Of a stretch of 64,000 bases of DNA, positions 10,554 to 21,590 are shown piece after piece. The notes under the pieces are model-generated. The model saw only the letters and a list, made by a program, of their open reading frames with translations, made no database searches and was not told where the DNA came from. Each line of letters starts with the position of its first letter. The stretch's first letter is position 1. A program made the translations under genes and the position numbers. Location: assembly GCA_947561715.1 (NCBI GenBank), contig OX387203.1:8184001-8248000 (forward strand), read 5' to 3'. The DNA is from Ascidia mentula. Taxonomy: Eukaryota > Chordata > Ascidiacea > Phlebobranchia > Ascidiidae.

Positions 10554-11824
10554 ATGAAGGTTTCATCTGTGAAGTGGTTGTTACACCTTGACCCTTCTAC
10601 AAGAAAGCTATACTGGACGCAGACAGAAATCACCAAGGCAACATACATGACAGCATCAAGTAAGGCCCGATTAATCCAAAATGAAACATATCAAAAAGGA
10701 TATTCGTTCTTTACGCTTGTGTTGGTTTTTCTGGTTTTGATTATGGCATGTGATATTATCTTCGAGGACCAATCAGCAAGTTTATAGTGGGTTGGTTTCA
10801 AAAAAGAACAACGAAAACTTTACCTAAAGAGAAAGAAATTAAAACCAAGACCCTTTGTGAAAACAATTCTACAAAAAGTTCTCAAAATCACAATGCAGCT
10901 AAAACCAAAAACAGCATGAAACGAAGTTTGCCAGTAACAAGAACGGAATTGTCGGAACAGCAATTCAACCTCAAAGAGTATAAAATCACGTTCCCACCCT
11001 GTCCCCAGTCAGAAAGTGTCATTTTTGGGGTTTCCTTGCAGCCAAGCCTGAAATCATTTATTGCGGGAAATACCGTCTACGTCAGCGTGGCGTCGGTTCT
11101 GCGTGGCTAACCAAGCGGAACTTCATTCAAGAAGAAGTTTCAAGTCCGAGTTAAAAGCCCTTATTTTTCCCTTTCCAAAGAGAAACCTGCAAAAGTTTTC
11201 GTCTTCGTTCGACAAAACGAAAACTTGCCATGGAAACACGAATCTGAAACAACTCTGGGTGTCAATGGGGAAATCCAATACGAAGCCAACCATTTTTCCG
11301 ACCGTGCAGTTGCCATAGAGCACACAGAAAGTACGAGTGGCAATGTCGGTTGGAAACTAACCACGTTCGGATACAAAACGTGGGTTTGTGAACGGGCAAT
11401 GGAAGTTACCTGGTACCTCCTAATCAGCAGTCAAGACTCCTTCAACGAAATAACCAAACTTCACGAAAACGATAAACTTTGCATCAAAGTACACAAATTC
11501 CGCTATAACCCCATCTACGACCTGCGCTTGAAGCTGTTCTCGGAATCGGAACAAATCACCTTCAGGCCCTTGGATCAACTTGTCAGTCGTGAAACTCTTA
11601 GGGATGATGACATACTGTCGTACAGTTTCGGTTTAAAGCTTTCGGAGGGTTGCAATGGGGACTCGTTAAATGCTTTTCCTGTGGATTACACGGTTGTCCA
11701 AGAAAACGAGTTGCGCCAAAGGGAGAGAGTAAAGAGTAGTTTTTACCTTAATTGGATTATCTCGGCATTTCAAAACGCGTGCAGGAATAATGTGTACAAT
11801 GTGCAAGTAGGAAGTTCAATTTAA
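10554..11824 (+). pseudogene. broken gene for an unknown, probably signal-anchored protein
   Basis: The first block (10554-10787) ends in a clear membrane segment (YSFFTLVLVFLVLIMACDII) and then a stop. Coding sense continues in another frame from about 10754: a Lys/Ser/Thr-rich stem (FQKRTTKTLPKEKE) and a luminal-looking domain (NTVYVSVASVLRG) reaching a TAA at 11108-11110. The same frame then continues without a break from 11111 to the stop at 11824 (FKKKFQVRVKSP, RAVAIEHTESTSGN, KTWVCERAMEVTW). So one frame change and one stop interrupt an otherwise long coding stretch of about 420 codons. I do not recognise the family. A missed small intron could explain the frame change, but not the TAA. 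Confidence 0.45.
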
Positions 11825-12111
11825 AGTCAACTTGTAAATATCTCCATTTTATTAAAATCTTGAAATAATGCACATGATATACTTGGCTGCCATTCACATA
11901 TTGCATTTTGCCAATATGGACAAGATTAAAAAAAAGTTCATAACGTTTGCTTTGCTTTGTACATTGCTTTGCTTGTTTAAACGTGAATATTTCTAAATGC
12001 GCATACATTTTTACCCCAGTATTATTATTCTGTAGTAAGGATAAGCTGTGGAAACTCTCGTTAAGCTATCTGCGTTGACATTGGTTTCGTGTTCCGAGAA
12101 AAGTTTCGTTA
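11825..12111. other. left border of the FUT8-like array
   Basis: The sequence from about 12024 onward (GTAGTAAGGATAAG, then GGAAACTCTCGTTAAGC) is shared with the upstream blocks of copies F and G and is presumably 5' untranslated or promoter sequence. Just left of it, AAATGCGCATACATTTTTAC recurs at about 41567, so this border sequence has been copied into the array. Confidence 0.45.
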
Positions 12112-15100
12112 ATGGTCATGTTATCGAGGAATTCCTTGGTATTAATCTTTATCTTGTTGGCGGTGATGGTGATTTTTTACTCAGGTTTAAACAACAGGTA
12201 CAAAACTGCACAGAGTATCAGTTATATTAAGGATTTAAAAGGGAAATGTTTTAATTAACACAGAATTTAAACATTTTTGATGATAACTGCAGTATTTTGT
12301 AATCTTAAAGATATAGAACATTAAACATATAGCATAGTGTGGTAATATATAATTTAAGCAAGGATGGTTAGATGTTGCAATTTTCTTTTCAGATATGTCA
12401 ACTTTCAATGGAATGCTGGCAAAGCAATATTGCCTGGTGAGTAGGGTTATCGAATAATCTGTAATATAAACTACAACCAACGCTAAATTACTCTGTAAAA
12501 ATCTACAACAACAAACTCTACACCAATCGACTCCATCCCAAAACGTAAAATGAACATTTATTCGTGACTAATCATTCTTACCAACCAAGTAAGAGGCTCA
12601 ACCAATTCAGGTCATCTCGCCTTGTACCTTTATCTGGTTATCGCTTCTTTGGCTGGTTACTTTTCCCGTGTCAACATGTTAACATTTCTAATGACTAGGT
12701 TCCTTTGGGACCACACGCGGTCGCACTCAAATTTAATAGATGGTTTCTTAGAAGCAAAATGCGACGATATTAAATCAATGAGCTGCGGACAATTTGCATA
12801 TTTCACCAATCAGGCCACATGAAAGCAATTTATGACTGGTGTTTATGAGACGTTGAGCTGGTAACACAATTTGTTAACAAGGAGGTTCCTTGATGGTTTG
12901 TATCTGGTACCGAACAAATCTATTGCGAAGTCATTAACACAGAGTGGAATTGTCTCTGACTTGTTAGTACAGGGCAAAAGTGCCCTCAGTCACCAGCTGC
13001 ACTGTTAAAACATAATAGGTCAAAATTGTGTGCTCTAACTAAAGCTAATAGTACAATTATTTGGGACAGAAGAAAACACATTGGAAACAGAAAGGAATTC
13101 AGCCCTGGTAGAACTACATGGTTTGGTGCAGAAGAAACTTCGGCATTTACAGGTAAAACATCCCAATAGTACAAAACGTTTTCAACAAAAGTAATTTTTT
13201 TTTGCTTTTGTTACTGGTTTTAAACCGCACTAAGATTATACTTTTCAATTAAGAATTTGTGTTATGTACAAGTAACACGTAGAAGCTATTCTTGCCATTT
13301 GACCACAAACACAATCAAATTACTATTCAGATAACCTAATCAAAATGTTTGTTTTTAATCAGAATCCGACAAACTGCTCGAAAGCGCGCAAGCTTCTTTG
13401 TAAGATACAAGCCGGTAACTGTGGATTAATATGCAATCTTCATCACATCGGATTATGTTTCCTGCTTGCGATTGGAACAAACAGAACACTAGTGTCGAAG
13501 ACTGAGTTGGCGATGTACCCTGTTAAGTCACTAAACGAGGCGTATTTGCCTCTTAGCGAAACGTGCAACGATTGGTCAGAGGAAGAGTTTAACAACGTTC
13601 CCAAAATGGCAGGTATGCAGCAAATCACACAAAAACATCATATCTTTTACAATCGCCCAAATACGATAAACAGATGGATTATTAATTACAAGACCTGTGA
13701 TTTTCTTCAATGAAAACGATATTTACTAACTGCACTTTTGTGTGAAACTTCAAAACAACATTTCTGCGATAATTTTTTGTGTCAAACACGTATTCCCAGA
13801 ACAAATTTGTCTTGTGAAATCAAGATTTCTATATTGTTAAATAGAAGCAAAAATGTTTCATCAAGTTTGTCAATCTATGATTTTTGTAGGAGACAAACTT
13901 TTTGAGACAACAAGCGATCGACATGTCGTGAAAATTACTGTCAGAAACCAATTCCGACCATTTACTCCATTCGCACCCAACACGTACCCAGAAACTCTAT
14001 CTCCTCTTTGTGACGAGCCCCAAATATGGTGGGTTGGTCAGTTGATGGAATTCATCACCAGACCTCAACCAGCACTCACCAAACGACTCGAAACAGCTAA
14101 GAGAGAGGTCACCTTCGTGCATCCAATTGTCGGGTAAAGTGAGATGCTATTCTCGGCCTAAAATGTTCTTGGAAAGTATGGTTAAGGCACTTGGACGAGG
14201 TGAAAACAGTTGGAACGAATGGAGTTGTGGAAAATAATACCATTCGCTGATATGTTATACAACATGTTTTTTTAAACATAAATTTCAAGCAACGCATGAG
14301 AGTTTTCTTTGATATTTACTTTGAAAACAAATAACATTGGGCAAAACTACAGAGTTCACGTCAGAAGGACAGACAAGTTGGCCGAAGAATCCGATATTTA
14401 TTCTCTTCACGATTACATGGTTCATGTGGAGAAATGGTTTGACAACTACAGAAACGTCACAAAGAGTAACGTCACTGGAAGAGTTTTCCTGGCAACCGAT
14501 GACGTCAGGGTGTACAAAGAGGCGACAGAAATGTGAGAAAACACATTCTTACATTAACCCCAGATTTACGATTCTGTCCCGATTTTGCAGATTTCCCAAT
14601 TACGTTTTTGTGTCCTTCGCAAACAAATCGCATTTTTCACAAAGAGGAACATCAGAAGGATTTTGGGGGATCGTTGAGGACGTTGCTTTGCTCAGTGAGT
14701 GCGACCACGTCGTTTGCACCTTCAGTTCAAATGTAAGTGAGGAACATAAACAACTTTTGAAATACGTCATTGTTTAATTATTGATAAGATAAAATACAGA
14801 CCAACCGTTAACTTTGTCGCGCAGATTGGAAGATTTGTTTACGAAAGAATGTTGGCCAAAAGAGGTTCGAGTGAAGCAACTGCGATATCTGTGGATGCAT
14901 TTTGGTCATATCCCGGTCAAAACGGCAGACATGAAACCATAAAGGATTTTAAGCCGAGGAATGGAAACGAAATACAACTTGAAGTCGGTGACATCATAGT
15001 GGACGCGAATTGTTATAAGGATTGCGTTGGGACGAACAACCGAACTAAAAAGACTGGGATTTATCCGATGAAGAATGTAAAGATAATTCCTCTAACAGCA

Positions 15101-15118
15101 GCTTACGCAGGAGTGTAG
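12112..15118 (+). CDS. FUT8-like alpha-1,6-fucosyltransferase, copy A
   Basis: GT23 enzymes move fucose from GDP-fucose onto the innermost GlcNAc of N-glycans in the Golgi. Exons: 12112-12197, 12393-12436, 13070-13152, 13363-13612, 13890-14133, 14353-14532, 14591-14732, 14825-15118. All have AG/GT edges and matching phases, giving 440 aa. Exon 1 is a signal anchor (VLIFILLAVMVIFYSGL). Exon 4 starts NPTNCSKARKLLC and keeps the six cysteines and LHH motif of FUT8. Exon 6 has VHVRRTDK and LATDD (GDP-fucose site), exon 7 has EDVALL and CTFSS, exon 8 the SH3-like LEVGDII and KKTGIYP. Exon 3 matches the end of the vertebrate stem helix. The coiled-coil stem (about 130 residues) is absent. Exon 5 lacks four codons (LKET) present in the other copies. 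Two Met codons start exon 1 (MVM); the first is used here. Confidence 0.85.
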
Positions 15119-17032
15119 AAAACCCGGTATCTTCTCTGAACTGAGTATATTTAACCCTTTAAGTCGTATTGCGACCAGACGGCGAACTCTGAGCGACCCA
15201 CAGGGCAAATTAAAAGCAATTTGACGGAAAGGACACGTGCACATAGGTGGTAAATTACCACACCGGAATTCGACCCAGAAGCCCCGAAATTTGTTCAGAC
15301 TTTGGATCAGAAAGCACAAAAAACTTATTTTCATATGCCAGTTGTTTCTTATCAATTGATGCAAAAACATTCGTGTCATGTTATGTCTTCTGTCATGTGT
15401 CACGTCATGTTAATCTATTACCAGGAATATTTCTGAGGAAATCAGCCTGCCAGCCAAACGTGAGGAGAATTCATGTATATTTCATATTCATGACAAATGT
15501 TTGAGAGAAAAGTATGCCGGGGTTAAGTAGAAGTGCTCTCAGCAACAACATTTAGTCGGAGAGAGAATTGCTTTGTTTAAAATTGTAACATCGGTTGCAA
15601 AAGTGTCTGCGCTTAATAGCGGAAGCTGGATGCAGTCGTTCGAATCATTTCACTAATACTTACAGGAAAGGGGATATTGACGCTATTTGCGAATCGCTCA
15701 TGAACAAACGTTTACTTTTCAATTATCAGATTTGGCGGCATTTTCGATGTGGTTGATAAAGGATCGACTTGAGTTTAGCACACGTAGGTGACCTCGGTTG
15801 TGGGAGTTAAAGTAGGTTGCTGTCATGCTTTGTTCAATGTGCTTTACTCATATAGGGTATATGCAGTACATAGTTTATTATACTTATGCTAATTTTTCCA
15901 CGAACGAGAAACGAAGCTTTTGTCGCTTTTTGTCATTTAATATGAAATAAGGAAGGTCTAACCACAAGAGTTTAACTTGTCATAATATCGAATGGTATAT
16001 AATCCTGGTACGTAAAAGACTGTAGTACAGATGTGTAATATGGGACTAAAATATTGTTTGGTGAAAGATAATGCCTGTACTGCCAAGCCTATTAACCTAC
16101 TGATCTTGATACGAACTGTGATCTCCAAGTAAGGAACTGCGCAGTAGGGCGATCCTGCCAATCGTGCAATTGCATTTAACATTGCTGCGTTAATTGTCTA
16201 ATTATGGTGGTTGCCTGGCAAAGTCGGGCGTTTGCGCACCAGTGTATCTTGGCCACAGTATAACTCGTGAAACCCACGAGCTCCTGTAGCTCAGTTGGTA
16301 GGGCGTGGGGCCCGGTATCCTGATTTCGTAGATCTTGGTTTGACTATTCCTAAAAAGTGGCCAATCTAGATAGGCTGCAATGCCTGGACTGCGTAGCCTT
16401 TCAACCTAGTCATTTTGATACGATAGTTGTGATCGCCATGTGAGGACCTGCGCAGTGGGCGATTCTGCCAATGATGCGATTGCATGAAATATTGTTATTA
16501 AAGCGGTTGATGGGTAATTCAGCAAGTTGTGCGGTATAGAAAAAGCGAACAACACGTTTATAAAGCGGTAGCCGCGACAGAAGAAAAAGGCAATGTACGC
16601 TTCGATGCGCAGGTCGCCACAATACAGGATATATGTGACAGAAGCGTCAGCGGAATATACACTGAAAAGTTCTTCATCTACGTTTTTGCAAGCTTTGAAG
16701 GACTGTAGTAGGATAAGATGTTGGAACTCTCGTTTAGTGCTATCTTTGTTGACATTGGTTTCGTGTGTTAGGATGGTCTTTGTCCTATAGCAGGCAAATT
16801 ATTAAACCCGTAGTGTTTATATAATGAAGCAACAGTTACGTCAGCAGATTTTATTGTTAAAAATCGATTTCGCTTGTGAAAGTTGCCATAAGCATCGTCA
16901 GTTTCTTATTCAAATAGAATTGCTGTCGTAGATAAATAAACATTGCCTAACCGTGGGCTGGATCCCTCTACAGCTTTTAAGCAAGTCCACCGTAGTGTTT
17001 CTTTGCATTGCACGAAAGTTTCACTAAGGGTC
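15119..17032. other. A-B spacer
   Basis: No gene. It holds the dimeric SINE listed separately. At 16707-16770 it holds a block (GGATAAGATGTTGGAACTC) that corresponds to the sequence directly upstream of exon 1 in A, F and G. Here about 240 bp separate that block from exon 1. Confidence 0.5.
16000..16510 (+). repeat. dimeric tRNA-derived SINE in A-B spacer
   Basis: The second monomer has a tRNA-like head (CTCCTGTAGCTCAGTTGGTA, from 16281) and a tail CTGCGTAGCCTTTCAACCTA ... GCGATTGCATGAAAT. A first monomer with the related tail (CTGCCAAGCCTATTAACCTA ... GCAATTGCATTTAAC) lies directly upstream without a clear head. The head has lost much of the region expected for the anticodon and T arms, so it is not a tRNA gene. 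Confidence 0.65.
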
Positions 17033-19676
17033 ATGTTATCGAGGAATTCCTTGGTATTAATCTTTATCTTGTTGGCGGTGATGGTGATATTTTACTCAGG
17101 TTTAAACAACAGGTACAAAACTGCACACAATATCAGTTATATTAAGGATTTAAAAGGAAATGTTTTATTTAAAATGGAATTTAAACATTTTTTATGATAA
17201 CTGCAGTGTTTTGTAATCTTAAAGATATAGAACATTAAACATATAGCATAGTGTGGTAATGTATAATTGAGGCAAGGCTGGTTTGATTATACAATTTTCT
17301 TTTCAGATATGTCAACTTTCAATGGAATGCTGGCAAAGCAAAATTGCCTGGTGAGTAGGATTATCAAATAATCTGTAATATAAACCACAACCAACGCTAA
17401 ATTACTGTGTCAAAAATCTACAACAACAAACTACACCAATTGACACCCAAAACGCAAAATTAAGATTTATTCGTGATCGATCGTTTCAAATTTGAGAAGG
17501 ATTTAACATATTGTACCTTTATGTGGTTAACGTTTCTTAGGTTGGCTACTATTTCGTTATAACAATACTTGAATTTAACTGCTGCGCACGATTATACGTG
17601 CTAATTGAGCTGTTCCTATCGTTCTGCTTGAGCTGCGCATTACGAACCGTCATTGAATTCCATGCCTGTTGCATTGTTCGGGCACCGAGAGATACGCCAG
17701 CCCGACAGGCAAAGATAGCGCAACCATGTGCTATGACTTACACTTACAGTATAGAATTATATGACGCAGATGACAAAACAGCGAATATGGAAAGGAATTC
17801 ACCACTGGTGGAACTACATGGTTTGGTGCAGAACAAACTTCGGCATTTGCAGGTAAAACATCCCAAAAGGAGGGATAATATAAACAAAAATCCTCGTTTG
17901 TATTTATAGAATCCTACAAACTGCACAAAAGCGCGCAAGCTTCTTTGTAAGATACCAGCCGGTAACTGTGGATTAATATGCAATCTTCACCACATCGGAA
18001 TATGTTTTCTGCTTGCGACTGGAACAAACAGAACATTAGTGTTGAAGACTGAGTTGGCGATGTACCCAGTTAAGTCACTAAACGAGGCGTATTTGCCTCT
18101 TAGCGAAAGGTGCAACGATTGGTCAGAGGAAGAGTTTAACAACGTTCCCAAAATGGCAGGTAAGCAGCAAATCACACAAAAACATCATATCTTTTACAAT
18201 CGCCCAAATACGATAAACAGATGGAATATTAATTACAAGACACATGATTTTCTTAATAAAAACGATATTTACTAACTGCACTTTTGTGTGAAACTTCAAA
18301 ACAATATTTCTGCGGAAATTTGTTTTGTCAAACACGTATTCACAGAACAAATTTGTCTTGTGAAAAGAAGATTTCTATATTGTTAAATAGAAGCAATTAC
18401 TTTTCAGCAAGTTTGTCAATCTATGATTTTTGTAGGAGACAAACTTACGGAGACAACAAGCGATCGACGTGTCGTGAAAATTACTGTCAAAAACCAATTC
18501 CGACCATTTACCCCATTTGCACCCAACACGTACCCAGAAACTCTCAAGGAAACTTTATCTCCTCTTTGTGACGAGCCCCAAATATGGTGGGTTGGTCAGT
18601 TGATGGAATTCATCACCAGACCTCAACCAGCACTCACCAAACGACTCGAAACAGCTAAGAGAGAGGTCACCTTCGTGCATCCAATTGTCGGGTAAAGTGA
18701 GATGCTATTCTCGGCCTAAAATGTTCTTGGAAAGTATGGTTAAGGCACTTGGACGAGGTGAAAACAGTTGGAACGAATGGAGTTGTGGAAAATAATACCA
18801 TTCGCTGATATGTTATACAACATGTTTTTTTAAACATAAATTTCAAGCAACGCATGAGAGTTTTCTTTGATATTTACTTTGAAAACAAATAACATTGGGC
18901 AAAACTACAGAGTTCACGTCAGAAGGACAGACAAGTTGGCCGAAGAATCCGATATTTATTCTCTTCACGATTACATGGTTCATGTGGAGAAATGGTTTGA
19001 CAACTACAGAAACGTCACAAAGAGTAACGTCACTGGAAGAGTTTTCCTGGCAACCGATGACGTCAGGGTGTACAAAGAGGCGACAGAAATGTGAGAAAAC
19101 ACATTCTTACATTAACCCCAGATTTACGATTCTGTCCCGATTTTGCAGATTTCCCAATTACGTTTTTGTGTCCTTCGCAAACAAATCGCATTTTTCACAA
19201 AGAGGAACATCAGAAGGATTTTGGGGGATCGTTGAGGACGTTGCTTTGCTCAGTGAGTGCGACCACGTCGTTTGCACCTTCAGTTCAAATGTAAGTGAGG
19301 AACATAAACAACTTTTGAAATACGTCATTGTTTAATTATTGATAAGATAAAATACAGACCAACCGTTAACTTTGTCGCGCAGATTGGAAGATTTGTTTAC
19401 GAAAGAATGTTGGCCAAAAGAGGTTCGAGTGAAGCAACTGCGATATCTGTGGATGCATTTTGGTCATATCCCGGTCAAAACGGCAGACATGAAACCATAA
19501 AGGATTTTAAGCCGAGGAATGGAAACGAAATACAACTTGAAGTCGGTGACATCATAGTGGACGCGAATTGTTATAAGGATTGCGTTGGGACGAACAACCG
19601 AACTAAAAAGACTGGGATTTATCCGATGAAGAATGTAAAGATAATTCCTCTAACAGCAGCTTACGCAGGAGTGTAG
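17033..19676 (+). CDS. FUT8-like alpha-1,6-fucosyltransferase, copy B
   Basis: Exons: 17033-17112, 17307-17350, 17770-17852, 17910-18159, 18436-18691, 18911-19090, 19149-19290, 19383-19676; predicted 442 aa, no internal stops. The start is the ATG of MLSRNSLVL; copy A has two extra codons before it. Exon 3 is of the second type (DDKTANMERNSPLVELHG) with acceptor GACGCAG. The frame is also open upstream of this acceptor for about 57 codons, so a longer exon 3 is possible. Exon 5 from 18556 to the end of exon 8 appears identical to copy A. All key positions of the GDP-fucose site are kept (HVRRTDK, DD, ED, SS by analogy with human FUT8). Two NVT sequons sit in exon 6 (NVTKSNVT). Confidence 0.85.
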
Positions 19677-21590
19677 AAAACCCGGTATCTTCTCTGAACT
19701 GAGTATATTTAACCCTTTAAGTCGTATTGCGACCAGACGGCGAACTCTGAGCGACCCACAGGGCAAATTAAAAGCAATTTGACGGAAAGGACACGTGCAC
19801 ATAGGTGGTAAATTACCACACCGGAATTCGACCCAGAAGCCCCGAAATTTGTTCAGACTTTGGATCAGAAAGCACAAAAAACTTATTTTCATATGCCAGT
19901 TGTTTCTTATCAATTGATGCAAAAACATTCGTGTCATGTTATGTCTTCTGTCATGTGTCACGTCATGTTAATCTATTACCAGGAATATTTCTGAGGAAAT
20001 CAGCCTGCCAGCCAAACGTGAGGAGAATTCATGTATATTTCATATTCATGACAAATGTTTGAGAGAAAAGTATGCCGGGGTTAAGTAGAAGTGCTCTCAG
20101 CAACAACATTTAGTCGGAGAGAGAATTGCTTTGTTTAAAATTGTAACATCGGTTGCAAAAGTGTCTGCGCTTAATAGCGGAAGCTGGATGCAGTCGTTCG
20201 AATCATTTCACTAATACTTACAGGAAAGGGGATATTGACGCTATTTGCGAATCGCTCATGAACAAACGTTTACTTTTCAATTATCAGATTTGGCGGCATT
20301 TTCGATGTGGTTGATAAAGGATCGACTTGAGTTTAGCACACGTAGGTGACCTCGGTTGTGGGAGTTAAAGTAGGTTGCTGTCATGCTTTGTTCAATGTGC
20401 TTTACTCATATAGGGTATATGCAGTACATAGTTTATTATACTTATGCTAATTTTTCCACGAACGAGAAACGAAGCTTTTGTCGCTTTTTGTCATTTAATA
20501 TGAAATAAGGAAGGTCTAACCACAAGAGTTTAACTTGTCATAATATCGAATGGTATATAATCCTGGTACGTAAAAGACTGTAGTACAGATGTGTAATATG
20601 GGACTAAAATATTGTTTGGTGAAAGATAATGCCTGTACTGCCAAGCCTATTAACCTACTGATCTTGATACGAACTGTGATCTCCAAGTAAGGAACTGCGC
20701 AGTAGGGCGATCCTGCCAATCGTGCAATTGCATTTAACATTGCTGCGTTAATTGTCTAATTATGGTGGTTGCCTGGCAAAGTCGGGCGTTTGCGCACCAG
20801 TGTATCTTGGCCACAGTATAACTCGTGAAACCCACGAGCTCCTGTAGCTCAGTTGGTAGGGCGTGGGGCCCGGTATCCTGATTTCGTAGATCTTGGTTTG
20901 ACTATTCCTAAAAAGTGGCCAATCTAGATAGGCTGCAATGCCTGGACTGCGTAGCCTTTCAACCTAGTCATTTTGATACGATAGTTGTGATCGCCATGTG
21001 AGGACCTGCGCAGTGGGCGATTCTGCCAATGATGCGATTGCATGAAATATTGTTATTAAAGCGGTTGATGGGTAATTCAGCAAGTTGTGCGGTATAGAAA
21101 AAGCGAACAACACGTTTATAAAGCGGTAGCCGCGACAGAAGAAAAAGGCAATGTACGCTTCGATGCGCAGGTCGCCACAATACAGGATATATGTGACAGA
21201 AGCGTCAGCGGAATATACACTGAAAAGTTCTTCATCTACGTTTTTGCAAGCTTTGAAGGACTGTAGTAGGATAAGATGTTGGAACTCTCGTTTAGTGCTA
21301 TCTTTGTTGACATTGGTTTCGTGTGTTAGGATGGTCTTTGTCCTATAGCAGGCAAATTATTAAACCCGTAGTGTTTATATAATGAAGCAACAGTTACGTC
21401 AGCAGATTTTATTGTTAAAAATCGATTTCGCTTGTGAAAGTTGCCATAAGCATCGTCAGTTTCTTATTCAAATAGAATTGCTGTCGTAGATAAATAAACA
21501 TTGCCTAACCGTGGGCTGGATCCCTCTACAGCTTTTAAGCAAGTCCACCGTAGTGTTTCTTTGCATTGCACGAAAGTTTCACTAAGGGTC
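19677..21590. other. B-C spacer, duplicate of the A-B spacer
   Basis: At every place compared it is identical to 15119-17032 shifted by 4,558 bp, including the SINE and the upstream block at 21265-21328. No gene. Confidence 0.6.
20558..21068 (+). repeat. dimeric SINE in B-C spacer
   Basis: Copy of the element at 16000-16510, carried along by the 4,558-bp duplication and not a separate insertion. Confidence 0.65.

Noticed and set aside
12622-12822. 66-residue ORF in intron 2 of copy A as an extra exon
   Set aside because: The matching interval in F and G is interrupted and lacks splice sites in phase, and exons 2 and 3 join directly without it.
14109-14297. Minus-strand ORFs that recur in every copy
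   Set aside because: They recur because the DNA is duplicated. They lie antisense to exons and introns of the FUT8-like genes and carry no motif.
16281-16355. Functional tRNA genes in the spacers and left flank
   Set aside because: The A-box regions look good, but anticodon and T arms do not fold or are missing. The sequences continue into repeated tails, typical of SINEs.
16943-17032. N-terminal extension of the FUT8-like exon 1 in B-type copies
   Set aside because: The frame is open but starts with TTG, not ATG, and the conserved ATG at MLS directly before the membrane segment is the natural start.
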